From: an uncultured Alistipes sp.
GTDB taxonomy: Bacteria > Bacteroidota > Bacteroidia > Bacteroidales > Rikenellaceae
Assembly: GCA_904502005.1 (NCBI GenBank)
Contig: CAJGDC010000019.1
Coordinates: 1 to 30,877, forward strand
Reading direction: 5' to 3'
DNA length: 30,877 bases
The translations under genes and the position numbers were made by a program. Below the pieces are notes generated by a model. It was not told the DNA's origin, ran no database searches, and saw only the letters and a list, made by a program, of their open reading frames with translations. Shown piece by piece: positions 7,506 through 16,357 of the stretch (the first letter of the stretch is position 1; each line of letters opens with the position of its first letter).

Positions 7506-9812
7506 CTAGTAATATGTACCCTTAGGTGCAAAGATTGGATAGCCAAAGTTGATTGACAGATAGAGGTTGTTGCCATTCTTAATGCCATACTTAGCCAAGG
7601 ATAGGCTAACTGGACCGGCGATGGTATGGTATGTAAACGATATGTCGGCAATATACTGCCACTGCTCATTAATGCCAGCCTCGGCACGACGGAACATTGC
7701 ATAGAATGCAGTGCGCAAATAGAAGTTTTCCCACAAGCGGAATGTTGGCATAAGACCCGCAGCAATGTAGCGTGACGAATGGTAGTCGGGCATATACATC
7801 ATCTGCGAATGAGAGGTTGGGGCATACTGTGGCAGTGAGACATTTGTCACCCTCAGGTCATCAAAGCGAGGGTGGTTGGTATAGACACACTCAAGGCTAT
7901 AACCAAAAGTAAACCAACGAGTTGCAGAGAACGGAAGGTAGTGTTGCCATGACACCTTTGCACCCAACCACTCTCTACGCTCAGAGAATTCGCGCGTCAA
8001 GCCATAGTCGAACTCATCAATCCACTTATCGTGGCCATTAACATATATTCCCGACACAGCTATGCGGTTACCACTGATTGGTGAGACGGGGTTGTCGAGA
8101 GTACTTCTGCGGAACTGCAAACGAGTAGATAAAAATGTAAACCTTGTAGGGTTATCATCCCCCTCAAAGAGGTAGTAATTTTGACCGGCATTAAAGGTTG
8201 CCTCCACAAGTGAACGATTTGATGTTGAGGCACCTGCGGTCAATGAACCATACTGCTCACGATGTCTCTTCTTCAGGGTGTTGTCTACTCGAGAGAGGTT
8301 GCCAAAGTTACCATAGGCGGTATTTCTGACAGAGAAGATATAGTTAAGGTCAAAGAATATTGGTCGGCGAGGGCGCACAAATACCCTACCGCCTATAATT
8401 CCGGCATTGTATACAGTTCCTAAGTAGAGGTTTGCTCCACCATTAAGACCCACGCGGCCAATATGCTCATATTTAAGACCCAATCGCACCTGGTTATACG
8501 CCGTAGATGAGAGCATACCACCTACGGTAAGTCGCAAAGATGGTTGTTGGCGGATGGTTAGATATGGCACATAGGTCTTACTCTGAGCGTTATACTCAAA
8601 GCGTGGATACTCAACCACAAAGTCGCGCTCTGCAAGCAGGTCGTAGATACCTGCTCGGAAGTCTGCAAATGTAGAGAGCGAGTCATTGTCCCTCTTGCGG
8701 GCAAGCATCACCGCACGCACATACTGCTCCTGCTGCGGAGTAAGCCCCTCAATCTTTGGACGAGAGAGTCTCATCTCAGGCATCTTCGCAACAAAGGCCT
8801 TACGGCGAGCAGCCATCTGCTCCTCTGTACGGCGAGCCGGTATGGTCTGAAGAATCTCATCTATACGCGCCATCGTATCCTCATATCCCTGCGCTATGAT
8901 CTGCTCCGCCTTATTAAACTCAAGCATACCAACATCCACCGCCCTATCGATAAGGATATTGCCCTTCTCCGGTAGTTTATAGTCAGTATGGGTCATGATA
9001 AACATCATCGCCTGATCAATGACATTACTATTTTCCGTAACATCTTTATTGTCGGTTGTACACTTCACGCCAATGATATGGTCAGGAGCAAAATCCTTAA
9101 TCATATATTGCCACGGAAAGTTATTGAACACACCACCATCATAGAGTAGCATATCGCCCTTTTTCAGCGGCTTAAAGACAAAAGGAATAGACATAGAGGC
9201 GCGAATAGCCTCACCCAAATCTCCATCACGAAAAACAACAGCCTCACGAGCATTCATATCGGCTGCAACACAGAAAAATGGGACCATCAGCTGCCTAAAA
9301 TCGCCATTACTTGCCACTGTAGCCGGGCGGAAAATCTCGTTAAGCGCAAGGTCTATCTGTGTGGATGTGATAATATCAGTAGGCAGCTGCATCATTGGAT
9401 GCCTTACTGTCTCCGTAGGTGCCAGAGGAGCTTTTTTGCCATTTTTAAGCGAATCTCTGGCAATATTAAATCTCAACGTGAGCAGTGTTGGCGGAGTTCC
9501 CTGCTCGCGATAGTATCTATAGTGACGCTTGTCGAGTCGCCCCGACACCCACTTCTCCAAATCGCCAGAGAGGGCGAGCTCTCGCATCTGCTCAGGTGTG
9601 TAACCTGCAGCATATAGTCCCGCAATTATTGAGCCCATAGATGTACCAGCTACATAATCTATAGCCACCTCATTCTCCTCCAGAGCCCTTAAAACACCAA
9701 TATGATACAACCCCTTTGCACCTCCGCCACTAAGCACAAGGCCCACACCCTCTGCCCGAAGAGAGGAAACAGAGAGTAAAGAGAGTATAAATATTAGTAT
9801 TTTGCGAACCAT
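7506..9812 (-). CDS. Patatin-like phospholipase with C-terminal outer-membrane beta-barrel (type Vd-like)
   Basis: 768 residues. A Sec signal peptide (about 1-20) is followed at once by the patatin domain: oxyanion loop GGGAKG at 29-34, nucleophile elbow GTSMG with Ser58, and catalytic Asp in DGG at 225-227. A segment of about 350-430 resembles a POTRA-type linker (IEGLTPQQEQYV). The C-terminal 330 or so residues alternate polar and hydrophobic residues with many aromatics and end in a beta-strand, as expected for a BamA/Omp85-like barrel. This order, patatin-POTRA-barrel, is that of PlpD-type (type Vd) autotransporters, so the lipase would be exported to the cell surface or outer membrane. 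Substrate is probably phospholipid or another acyl ester (family knowledge). Transcribed alone from its own promoter, divergent from pheS. Confidence 0.9.
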   Translation of the reverse strand: MVRKILIFILSLLSVSSLRAEGVGLVLSGGGAKGLYHIGVLRALEENEVAIDYVAGTSMGSIIAGLYAAGYTPEQMRELALSGDLEKWVSGRLDKRHYRYYREQGTPPTLLTLRFNIARDSLKNGKKAPLAPTETVRHPMMQLPTDIITSTQIDLALNEIFRPATVASNGDFRQLMVPFFCVAADMNAREAVVFRDGDLGEAIRASMSIPFVFKPLKKGDMLLYDGGVFNNFPWQYMIKDFAPDHIIGVKCTTDNKDVTENSNVIDQAMMFIMTHTDYKLPEKGNILIDRAVDVGMLEFNKAEQIIAQGYEDTMARIDEILQTIPARRTEEQMAARRKAFVAKMPEMRLSRPKIEGLTPQQEQYVRAVMLARKRDNDSLSTFADFRAGIYDLLAERDFVVEYPRFEYNAQSKTYVPYLTIRQQPSLRLTVGGMLSSTAYNQVRLGLKYEHIGRVGLNGGANLYLGTVYNAGIIGGRVFVRPRRPIFFDLNYIFSVRNTAYGNFGNLSRVDNTLKKRHREQYGSLTAGASTSNRSLVEATFNAGQNYYLFEGDDNPTRFTFLSTRLQFRRSTLDNPVSPISGNRIAVSGIYVNGHDKWIDEFDYGLTREFSERREWLGAKVSWQHYLPFSATRWFTFGYSLECVYTNHPRFDDLRVTNVSLPQYAPTSHSQMMYMPDYHSSRYIAAGLMPTFRLWENFYLRTAFYAMFRRAEAGINEQWQYIADISFTYHTIAGPVSLSLAKYGIKNGNNLYLSINFGYPIFAPKGTYY

Positions 9813-9870
9813 TTGCTATTTTTTTTGTATTTTTGTCCCTTACTTACCCAATAAGCTCACTAACCGAGCG

Positions 9871-9901
9871 TAAAGGTATGATTTTTTGCAGAAAATACAA
9901 A
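9871..9901 (-). promoter_or_regulatory. Promoter of the patatin/barrel gene
   Basis: On the minus strand TTTG (plus-strand CAAA 9898-9901), 19 bases, then TACCTTTA (plus-strand 9871-9878), one base off the TAnnTTTG consensus. The start would be about 55 bases before the ATG at 9812. The element overlaps the leader of the divergent pheS gene. Confidence 0.6.
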
Positions 9902-9912
9902 ATATAACTATA

Positions 9913-10953
9913 ATGGAGAGCAAAATTAAAGACTTATTGACCAGAGTAGAACAATTCAACTCTGAGATTCCAGCAGAAATCGAGGATTTCCGCGTCAAAA
10001 TGGTTGGAAAAAAGGGTGAGCTCACAGCCCTGATGGAGCAGTTTAAGAGCGTAGCTCCAGAGCTTAAGCGTGAGTATGGACAGAAGATTAACGCCCTCAA
10101 GCAGGCAATCCTTGCAAAGATAGAGGCTCTGCGTGAGGCTGCAGCATCTAAGGCCTCTGCCGATGTGAAGATCGAGGATATGAGCCGCCCAGGTAGCGCA
10201 GAGCAGCTCGGCTCTCGCCACCCTATCTCACTGGTTAAGAATGAGATTTGTGAGATTTTTGCTCGTCTGGGATACACTATTGCCGATGGTCCGGAGATTG
10301 AGGATGACCACCACGTATTCTCTTCACTCAACTTCCCACCAGAGCACCCTGCTCGCGATATGCAAGACACATTCTTCATTGAGAAGAACTCTTCAGAGCC
10401 AAGTGAGAAGGATATTCTGCTCCGCACCCACACATCGTCTATTCAGGTGCGTACTATGGAGCGTCAGAAGCCACCTATCCGCGTAATCTGCCCAGGTCGT
10501 GTGTTCCGTAACGAGGCTATTTCTTATCGTGCACACTGCATCTTCCACCAGATTGAGGGTCTTTATATCGACAAGAACGTCTCTTTTGCAGACCTTAAGC
10601 AGTCGCTGCTCTACTTTGCAAAGGAGCTCTTTGGTGAGAATACCCAGATTCGTATGCGCCCATCATACTTCCCATTCACAGAGCCTTCTGCCGAGGTAGA
10701 TGTATCTTGTAACCTCTGCGGCGGTAAGGGTTGCCCTGTATGTAAGGGTACCGGTTGGTTGGAGATTTTGGGTTGTGGTATGGTAGACCCTAATGTCCTT
10801 ATTGCCAACAATATAGACCCTAACGAGTACTCTGGCTTCGCGTTTGGTATGGGAGTTGAGCGTATTGCAATGCTCAAGTTTGGAGTCAAAGACCTTCGTC
10901 TCTACTTTGAGAACGATGTTCGTTTCCTCCACCAGTTTGACAGCGTACTGTAA
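9913..10953 (+). CDS. pheS: Phenylalanine-tRNA ligase alpha subunit
   Basis: 346 residues from ATG 9913 (an upstream TTG at 9886 would add nine residues; not preferred). An N-terminal coiled-coil tRNA-binding arm (about 1-90) precedes the class II catalytic core. Visible landmarks are HPISLVKNEI, DGPEIEDDHHVFSSLNFP, DTFFIE, the motif 2 strand around RVICPGRVFRNEA, the cysteine-containing loop CNLCGGKGCPVCKGTGW and motif 3 in FGMGVERIAMLKFGV. It charges tRNA-Phe together with the beta subunit PheT, which is not in this window, so the subunit genes are separated. The next gene starts six bases after the stop, placing pheS first in a five-gene rightward run. A TATTTTTG -7-like element at 9828-9835 lacks a properly spaced TTTG. 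Confidence 0.97.
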   Translation: MESKIKDLLTRVEQFNSEIPAEIEDFRVKMVGKKGELTALMEQFKSVAPELKREYGQKINALKQAILAKIEALREAAASKASADVKIEDMSRPGSAEQLGSRHPISLVKNEICEIFARLGYTIADGPEIEDDHHVFSSLNFPPEHPARDMQDTFFIEKNSSEPSEKDILLRTHTSSIQVRTMERQKPPIRVICPGRVFRNEAISYRAHCIFHQIEGLYIDKNVSFADLKQSLLYFAKELFGENTQIRMRPSYFPFTEPSAEVDVSCNLCGGKGCPVCKGTGWLEILGCGMVDPNVLIANNIDPNEYSGFAFGMGVERIAMLKFGVKDLRLYFENDVRFLHQFDSVL

Positions 10954-10959
10954 AGTTTG

Positions 10960-12669
10960 ATGAAAAGGCTTGCTCTATACGCAACCGTTGCGGTAGCTCT
11001 GCTCTGTGGGGTGTTGGCTCCACAGCGCACAGTTGCGCGAACAAGCAAGCCACTCCGTCTATATACCGACGCCCTGAAGCGTCTTACTATCTACGGCGAT
11101 ACCGTGTCGGCTTATCGTCTTACAAATGAGGCTCTTAAGGCTGACTCTAACTATATGCCTGCAGCATATCTTCTCTCTCGCATTGAGAGCGACGATGAAA
11201 AGGCGTGGTTGGCTGCGGAGCGAGCCATTAGAGCCGACAGTACCAACCATCACCTACTTCATCAGGCTGCCGAGCGTAGCTTGAGGGCAAAAAAGTACAG
11301 CCGTGCCAAGCAACTCCTGCAACGCCTTGTTACGGATGGGCAGGACCCAGACCACTTCCGCCTTCTTGCCATACTGCACATGATGACCAAGGAGAACGAC
11401 AAGGCTATTGCAGTACTGGATTCTGCCGAGCTGAAGCTGGGCAAAATAGACTTTTTCAGCCGCATGCGCCAGCAGATCTACCTCGAGGCCGGAGCGGGCG
11501 ATAAAGCCCTCAAAAGCGCAGTAGAATTGGTAGAATCTGCACCCTATGACCCAAATAACCAACTTGCATTAGCCGATGTTTATGCAGCCATTGGCGCCGA
11601 TTCACTTGCCGATGCGACCTTTAACACAGCCATCGCTTTAGATAAGACAAATGCAGACGCCTGGTATGGCTACGCCTCTTTTTTGGATAGTCGCAAGCGA
11701 TATACCGAGATGCTTTTGGCATGGCGCAACATTATTGAAATTCCGAGTGTACCTCTCGCGTCAAAAATCTCTATTGTTGAGAGTATAACCTCCAAACGAG
11801 ACTTTTATCGTAAGAATTTCCTACTTATTGAGCCGATAATTACACGCCTTTATCAACTTCATCCTCAGGATGTTAAGGTTATCGACACATATATTGTCCA
11901 CCTAATTGCCGCCAACAAGATTGAGCAGGCTCTGGTGCTTCTAAAGCAACGAATAGCCAATCGCCGTCCTACAGAGGATGAGCTGGGGCGAATAATAGAG
12001 ATTGAGCACCATCTTGGTCGTCTGGACTCTCTGGAGATTTACGTAGACCAAGCAACCTCTCTCTACCCTACCAAGGCAAACTTCTGGAATCTCAAGGCGT
12101 GGATACAGATGCAAAGGGGTGATAGCCGAGGTGCAATAGCTACCCTACGCTCTGCGCTCAAATTTGCAGAAGATAGCAAGGCAAAGAGTTCTCTGTGGGG
12201 TAGCATTGGAGATCAATATCATGAGCTTGGCGAGCAGAGAAAATCGTACGACGCTTATTACAAAGCGCTGAATCTCAATATGAATAATGCCATTGTGCTC
12301 AACAACTTTGCCTACCACCTTAGTGTCAATAACAAGAGTCTTAAGCAGGCTCTGCAGATGGCAAAGAGGGCTACTGAGCTCAGCCCAAACAATGCCACCT
12401 ATCTCGACACCCTTGCGTGGGTATATTACAAATTAGGAGAGTATGAGCAGGCTAAAAAGGTGATGCAGCAGGCTATGAGTTTTGATAGAGAGAACTCATC
12501 AGAGCTTGCCCTTCACTATGGCGATATTTTAGACGCCCTTGGCAGTACATTCATGGCACAAACCTATTGGCGTAAGGCGCTCGAGAGGGGTGCAGATGCA
12601 GCAAAGATAGAGAGTCGCATTGCGGCTCAAAAGGCAAGATTAGAGGCTCAAAAAGCGGGTAAAGAATGA
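10960..12669 (+). CDS. Exported tetratricopeptide-repeat protein
   Basis: 569 residues from ATG 10960. A cleavable Sec signal (MKRLALYATVAVALLCGVLA) is followed by TPR helices along the whole length. The clearest repeats are AGDKALKSAVELVESAPYDP, NADAWYGYASFLDSRKRY, KANFWNLKAWIQMQRGD and the last pair around NATYLDTLAWVYYKLGEYEQA. TPR arrays are protein-binding scaffolds; here it should act in the periplasm or on the outer membrane as a lipoprotein-independent partner. It overlaps the EnvC-like gene by ATGA (12666-12669), suggesting a shared role in envelope or division complexes, but that is inference from neighbourhood. The C-terminus is a basic/Ala-rich helix. No specific family name is assigned. 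Confidence 0.85.
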   Translation: MKRLALYATVAVALLCGVLAPQRTVARTSKPLRLYTDALKRLTIYGDTVSAYRLTNEALKADSNYMPAAYLLSRIESDDEKAWLAAERAIRADSTNHHLLHQAAERSLRAKKYSRAKQLLQRLVTDGQDPDHFRLLAILHMMTKENDKAIAVLDSAELKLGKIDFFSRMRQQIYLEAGAGDKALKSAVELVESAPYDPNNQLALADVYAAIGADSLADATFNTAIALDKTNADAWYGYASFLDSRKRYTEMLLAWRNIIEIPSVPLASKISIVESITSKRDFYRKNFLLIEPIITRLYQLHPQDVKVIDTYIVHLIAANKIEQALVLLKQRIANRRPTEDELGRIIEIEHHLGRLDSLEIYVDQATSLYPTKANFWNLKAWIQMQRGDSRGAIATLRSALKFAEDSKAKSSLWGSIGDQYHELGEQRKSYDAYYKALNLNMNNAIVLNNFAYHLSVNNKSLKQALQMAKRATELSPNNATYLDTLAWVYYKLGEYEQAKKVMQQAMSFDRENSSELALHYGDILDALGSTFMAQTYWRKALERGADAAKIESRIAAQKARLEAQKAGKE

Positions 12670-13775
12670 GAAGAATTGTAACACTTATACTGCTCGCCCT
12701 AGTGGCTCTACCGTCGCTCAAAGCACAGAGCGAGGATGCGTTGCGTAAGACCATTAACAACCTTGAGGCAAGCATAGAAAAGGAGGAGAAAGAGCTATCA
12801 AAGCTTAAGAAAAATAAGTCTTCCAAGCAGAAATTAGTAAACTCTCTGGCGCGACAAATCGAAAAGAGAAATGCACTTATTGCCGCGCGAGATAAGCAGA
12901 TTAAGCAGTTAGGGCAGGATATTAAAGATGCTGAAAAACGAGTAGGGGAGCTCTCTGAAGAGCTCACGGCAGCTGAGGTTAGTTGCCAAAGAATGGCTCG
13001 CGAGGCATACCGTAACTATCGCCACAACAGCACCTTAGCATATATCTTCTCATCCTCTACAGCCCTTGATTTTGCACATCGTATAGCCTCCTTGCGCTCT
13101 GCAACCGTTGCCCGCAAGCAACAGATTGCACACCTTACACAGACTCGTGAGGCAGTTCAAAAGGAGCGTCAGAGTCTTACCGCAAAGCGTGAAGAGGTTG
13201 CCGTTGCCAAGCAGAAGCTTGACAAGCAGCGCAAGAAGATGCGTGAGGAGCGCGACCTTGCCAAGGCGACAATTCGCCAGATGACAAAGAAGGAGAAGAG
13301 TGTCCAAGCCTCTATGGCAGAGCATGAGAAGCGCCTAAATGAGGCTATCGCAGAGCTTCGCAAACTCACAAAGGGAAACAAGTCGGGAAATAGTTTCAGC
13401 AGCACAACCAAGGGGCTAAAACTACCTGTAACAGGTGGTAGGGTAGTGCGCTACAATGCAAATACCGCCGAAATTGTCGGAAGTAAAGGGGCAGGTATTA
13501 GCGCTATATATGAGGGAAAAATTGTACGAATTTCGCGAAACAAAATCAACAACAAATATGACGTTTATATCGCCCATGGAGAGTATATCTCCTCTTATGC
13601 AAACCTCTCGGAGGTGTGTGTAAAAAAGGGCGATAATGTGGTTAAAAACCAGAAAATAGGCACTATAGCCTCAATGGTAAACCCTGCAACTATGGATTTA
13701 GAGTATAAGATTCTATTTGCAATTCACTCTCCAAATCCAAAAGTTACTATGAAAGCAAGCAACCTTTTCAAATAG
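12666..13775 (+). CDS. EnvC-like murein hydrolase activator with inactive M23 domain
   Basis: 369 residues: signal peptide (about 1-20, ending LKAQ), long coiled coil (about 22-230, Lys/Glu/Arg-rich), then a LytM/M23-type domain (about 250-365). The domain is recognised by LPVTGGRVV, GAGISAIYEGKIVRI, YIAHGEYISSYANLSEVCVKKGDNV and a final LEYKI strand. The zinc ligands of active M23 peptidases are missing: no His in the segment before GAGIS, Asn in place of His in the YAHLS position, and no His in the last strand (MDLEYKI). This is the pattern of EnvC, which activates amidases at the division septum rather than cutting peptidoglycan. Translation is probably coupled to the TPR gene; ybeY begins one base after its stop. 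Confidence 0.88.
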   Translation: MRRIVTLILLALVALPSLKAQSEDALRKTINNLEASIEKEEKELSKLKKNKSSKQKLVNSLARQIEKRNALIAARDKQIKQLGQDIKDAEKRVGELSEELTAAEVSCQRMAREAYRNYRHNSTLAYIFSSSTALDFAHRIASLRSATVARKQQIAHLTQTREAVQKERQSLTAKREEVAVAKQKLDKQRKKMREERDLAKATIRQMTKKEKSVQASMAEHEKRLNEAIAELRKLTKGNKSGNSFSSTTKGLKLPVTGGRVVRYNANTAEIVGSKGAGISAIYEGKIVRISRNKINNKYDVYIAHGEYISSYANLSEVCVKKGDNVVKNQKIGTIASMVNPATMDLEYKILFAIHSPNPKVTMKASNLFK

Positions 13776-13776
13776 T

Positions 13777-14223
13777 ATGGATATCAATTACTACTGTCAG
13801 GAGTGTGACTACCGCCTACGACACAAAAGAGCTATAAGAGAGTGGCTACGCGAGGTGGCTCTCTGTGAGGGAGACCTTCAAATAGGGGAGATAAACTACA
13901 TCTTCTGCCCGTCAAATGTTCACCGTCAGATGAATATAGACTTTGTAGGTCACGACTACTTTACAGACATCATCACCTTTGATTACTCAAATCTTGAAGA
14001 TGGTTATATCTCTGGCGACATATATATTGATTATCAGACAGTTACGGATAATGCCCGAATTTATAAGACAACTGCCGCATCAGAGATGCTTAGGGTAGTG
14101 GTTCATGGAGTATTACACCTCTGCGGACAGGGCGACAAAACACCAGAAACAGAGGCTGTTATGCACAGCAAGGAGGATAAGTACTTAGAGTTATTTACGG
14201 CAAAATTTGCCCCTAAAAAGTAG
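13777..14223 (+). CDS. ybeY: Endoribonuclease YbeY
   Basis: 148 residues. YbeY is a zinc-dependent enzyme needed for 16S rRNA 3'-end maturation and ribosome quality control. The conserved segments are NxxFR-like NVHRQMN (about 48-54), the strand YFTDIITFDY and the metal motif HGVLHLCGQGDK. The canonical motif is HGxLHLxGYDH, so the third metal histidine is Asp here, and the tyrosine is Gln. From memory, Bacteroidota homologues also lack that histidine (often KDK), so this may be clade-typical. It sits one base after the EnvC-like gene and seven bases before mnmG, in one operon. Confidence 0.92.
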   Translation: MDINYYCQECDYRLRHKRAIREWLREVALCEGDLQIGEINYIFCPSNVHRQMNIDFVGHDYFTDIITFDYSNLEDGYISGDIYIDYQTVTDNARIYKTTAASEMLRVVVHGVLHLCGQGDKTPETEAVMHSKEDKYLELFTAKFAPKK

Positions 14224-14230
14224 GGTATAG

Positions 14231-16111
14231 ATGATGGTATATGACATAATTGTTATCGGTGGTGGACATGCCGGTTGTGAAGCAGCGAGTGCCGCGGCTC
14301 GACTAGGTGCAAAGACCCTACTGCTCACTATGGATATGACCAAATTTGCCTCTATGTCCTGCAATCCCGCTATTGGAGGAGTGGCAAAGGGTCAAATTGT
14401 CCGCGAAATAGATGCTTTGGGTGGTCGTACCGCTATTATTACCGACCAGTCAACCATCCAATTTCGCATGCTCAACCGCTCTAAGGGTGCGGCGATGTGG
14501 TCACCACGAGCACAATGTGACAAAAGTAGATTCTCCGCACTGTGGCGCGAGGAGCTTGAAAACACAGAAAACCTCTTTATTTGGCAAGATTCTGCAGTAG
14601 AGATACTCTTTGACCACACAGGCGAAAAGGTGCGCGTAAAGGGGGTAAAAACGCAAATGGGGGTGGTTTTTGAGTGTAACGCAGTGGTGCTTACAGCTGG
14701 AACATTCCTCTCAGGACTTATGCACTGTGGCCGCCAAAATGCAACTGGTGGCAGAGCCGGCGATGCTGCAAGTTTCGGAGTGACCGAATCCCTACAAAAA
14801 GTGGGCTTTGAGGTGGGCAGAATGAAGACCGGAACACCAGTGCGAATAGATGCCCGAACAGTTGATTTCAGCAGACTTGAGCCTCAATATGGAGATGAAA
14901 ATCCCGCAAAGTTCTCATTCTCAGATAGTTGTGAGCCTGTAAAGAGTCAACAACCTTGTTATCTTGTATATACATCAAAGGAGGTGCATGACACCTTGCG
15001 TCGTGGATTTGAGGACTCGCCACTTTTCAATGGTACAATTCAGGGCATTGGCCCTCGTTACTGCCCAAGCATTGAGGATAAACTTCGCACCTTTGCCGAC
15101 AAGGAGCAGCATCAGCTATTTCTTGAGCCAGAGGGTGCATCGACAAACGAGATGTATCTAAATGGTTTCTCATCGTCACTACCATACGACATACAACTTG
15201 AGGCACTACACAAGATTGCTGGTCTTGAGAATGCCCATGTTTATCGCCCAGGCTATGCCATTGAGTACGACTACTTCCCACCAACACAGCTGCGCCATAC
15301 ATTAGAGAGTAAGATTGTGGATAATCTCTACCTAGCCGGTCAGGTAAATGGCACTACTGGCTATGAGGAGGCGGCAGCTCAGGGACTCGTTGCAGGAATA
15401 AATGCTGTTCGCAAGGTTTCAGGCAAGGAGCCAGTAATTCTTCAGCGCGACCAAGCATATATAGGTGTGCTTATTGACGACCTTGTCACAAAGGGTGTTG
15501 ATGAGCCATACCGAATGTTTACATCTCGAGCAGAATACAGAATTTTGCTCCGCCAAGATAATGCCGACCAGCGACTCACCCCAATAGGATATAATTTAGG
15601 TCTAATTTCTGAAGATAGATACCAAAAATTTGCAGAAAAAAAATCGCTTCTAGATTCGCTTATTTTATACACCCGTGAACAGAGTGTCAAAATATCCGAA
15701 ATTCAAGACTATTTAATTTCGCGTAATTTAGCACCTATTACGCAAGGAAAGAAAATTTTTGACCTAGCGATTAGAAACGACTTGACCCTGCCAGAGCTTG
15801 TTGAAGTACTACCAAAACTCAAAAAATTTGTCAAGAATAACAATATCACTGCAGAGATTGTCGAAGAGGCTGAGATAGAGATTAAATATAGCGGATATAT
15901 TGAGCGAGAAAAAAATGTTGCCGAAAAGCTGCACCGCTTGGAGAATATAGTAATTCCTGAGAATTTTGACTACTCATCAATGCAGTCGCTAACCATTGAG
16001 GCTCGTCAAAAATTGCAAAAAATCCGCCCAATTACTATCGCCCAAGCATCCCGAATTCCAGGAGTCTCTCCTGCAGATATTAACGTGCTGCTGATGCGAT
16101 TTGGAAGATAA
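14231..16111 (+). CDS. mnmG: tRNA uridine-5-carboxymethylaminomethyl modification enzyme MnmG (GidA)
   Basis: 626 residues, standard length. The N-terminal FAD site is GGGHAGCEAA (10-19), followed by MSCNPAIGGVAKGQIVREIDALGG, the signature block of MnmG. The NAD-binding insertion, the GTPVRID segment and the active-site region (YCPSIEDK, EPEG) are intact. The helical C-terminus that docks on MnmE/tRNA ends with RIPGVSPADINVLLM. With MnmE it installs cmnm5U at the wobble position of certain tRNAs. Start is one of two consecutive ATGs. MnmG is often close to the replication origin in bacteria (its older name comes from that locus in E. coli); a ParB-type site begins directly after the stop codon. 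Confidence 0.97.
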   Translation: MMVYDIIVIGGGHAGCEAASAAARLGAKTLLLTMDMTKFASMSCNPAIGGVAKGQIVREIDALGGRTAIITDQSTIQFRMLNRSKGAAMWSPRAQCDKSRFSALWREELENTENLFIWQDSAVEILFDHTGEKVRVKGVKTQMGVVFECNAVVLTAGTFLSGLMHCGRQNATGGRAGDAASFGVTESLQKVGFEVGRMKTGTPVRIDARTVDFSRLEPQYGDENPAKFSFSDSCEPVKSQQPCYLVYTSKEVHDTLRRGFEDSPLFNGTIQGIGPRYCPSIEDKLRTFADKEQHQLFLEPEGASTNEMYLNGFSSSLPYDIQLEALHKIAGLENAHVYRPGYAIEYDYFPPTQLRHTLESKIVDNLYLAGQVNGTTGYEEAAAQGLVAGINAVRKVSGKEPVILQRDQAYIGVLIDDLVTKGVDEPYRMFTSRAEYRILLRQDNADQRLTPIGYNLGLISEDRYQKFAEKKSLLDSLILYTREQSVKISEIQDYLISRNLAPITQGKKIFDLAIRNDLTLPELVEVLPKLKKFVKNNNITAEIVEEAEIEIKYSGYIEREKNVAEKLHRLENIVIPENFDYSSMQSLTIEARQKLQKIRPITIAQASRIPGVSPADINVLLMRFGR

Positions 16112-16127
16112 TGTTCCACGTGGAACG
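16112..16127. promoter_or_regulatory. parS-like ParB-binding palindrome, site 1
   Basis: TGTTCCACGTGGAACG directly after the mnmG stop. The inner 14 bases (16113-16126) are a perfect palindrome. It matches the bacterial parS pattern TGTTNCACGTGNAACA at all but the last base. A perfect 14-base palindrome of this sequence is unlikely by chance in 31 kb. ParB binding is inferred, not shown. Confidence 0.75.
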
Positions 16128-16170
16128 CTGCGATTAAGCCGAGTGCAACAATAGTCGCGCACTAAAAGTG

Positions 16171-16228
16171 TAAAAGCCGATACTTGAAAATGTGAGTTAG
16201 CTCACAAATATTCAAGCATCGGCTTTTA
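16171..16228. terminator. Long hairpin between convergent mnmG and ilvE
   Basis: Imperfect inverted repeat of about 27 bases per arm. The left arm begins TAAAAGCCGATACTTGAA at 16171 and ends GTGAG (16192-16196); after a TTAG loop the right arm runs CTCAC (16201-16205) to GGCTTTTA at 16221-16228. It starts with an A run and ends with TTTT, so it could terminate in both directions between the convergent genes. The rest of the 243-base gap (16112-16354) holds the parS-like site, an unassigned stretch at about 16229-16304 and a hairpin repeat. Confidence 0.7.
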
Positions 16229-16304
16229 TGGTGCTTGCACAGCGGCTGATATTGCCGAGGCGCAGCAGGGTCGGGTCACCGAAGGTGAGCCAACGATAAA
16301 GTAT

Positions 16305-16357
16305 TTTTCCTAAATCCGAATAAATACACAGACGAAGTCTGTACCTCTAAAAAGCTA
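16305..16357. repeat. Intergenic hairpin repeat, copy 2
   Basis: Second copy of the element at 7426-7481. ACAGAC (16328-16333), loop GAA, GTCTGT (16337-16342), then the identical ACCTCTAAAAAGCTA. The last three bases of the copy (CTA) form the ilvE stop codon on the minus strand. In both places the repeat lies at the 3' side of a leftward gene. Confidence 0.7.

Noticed and set aside
9828..9835. TATTTTTG as pheS promoter
   Set aside because: The -7 matches, but the nearest TTTG elements are 12 and 23 bases away; not reported as a promoter.
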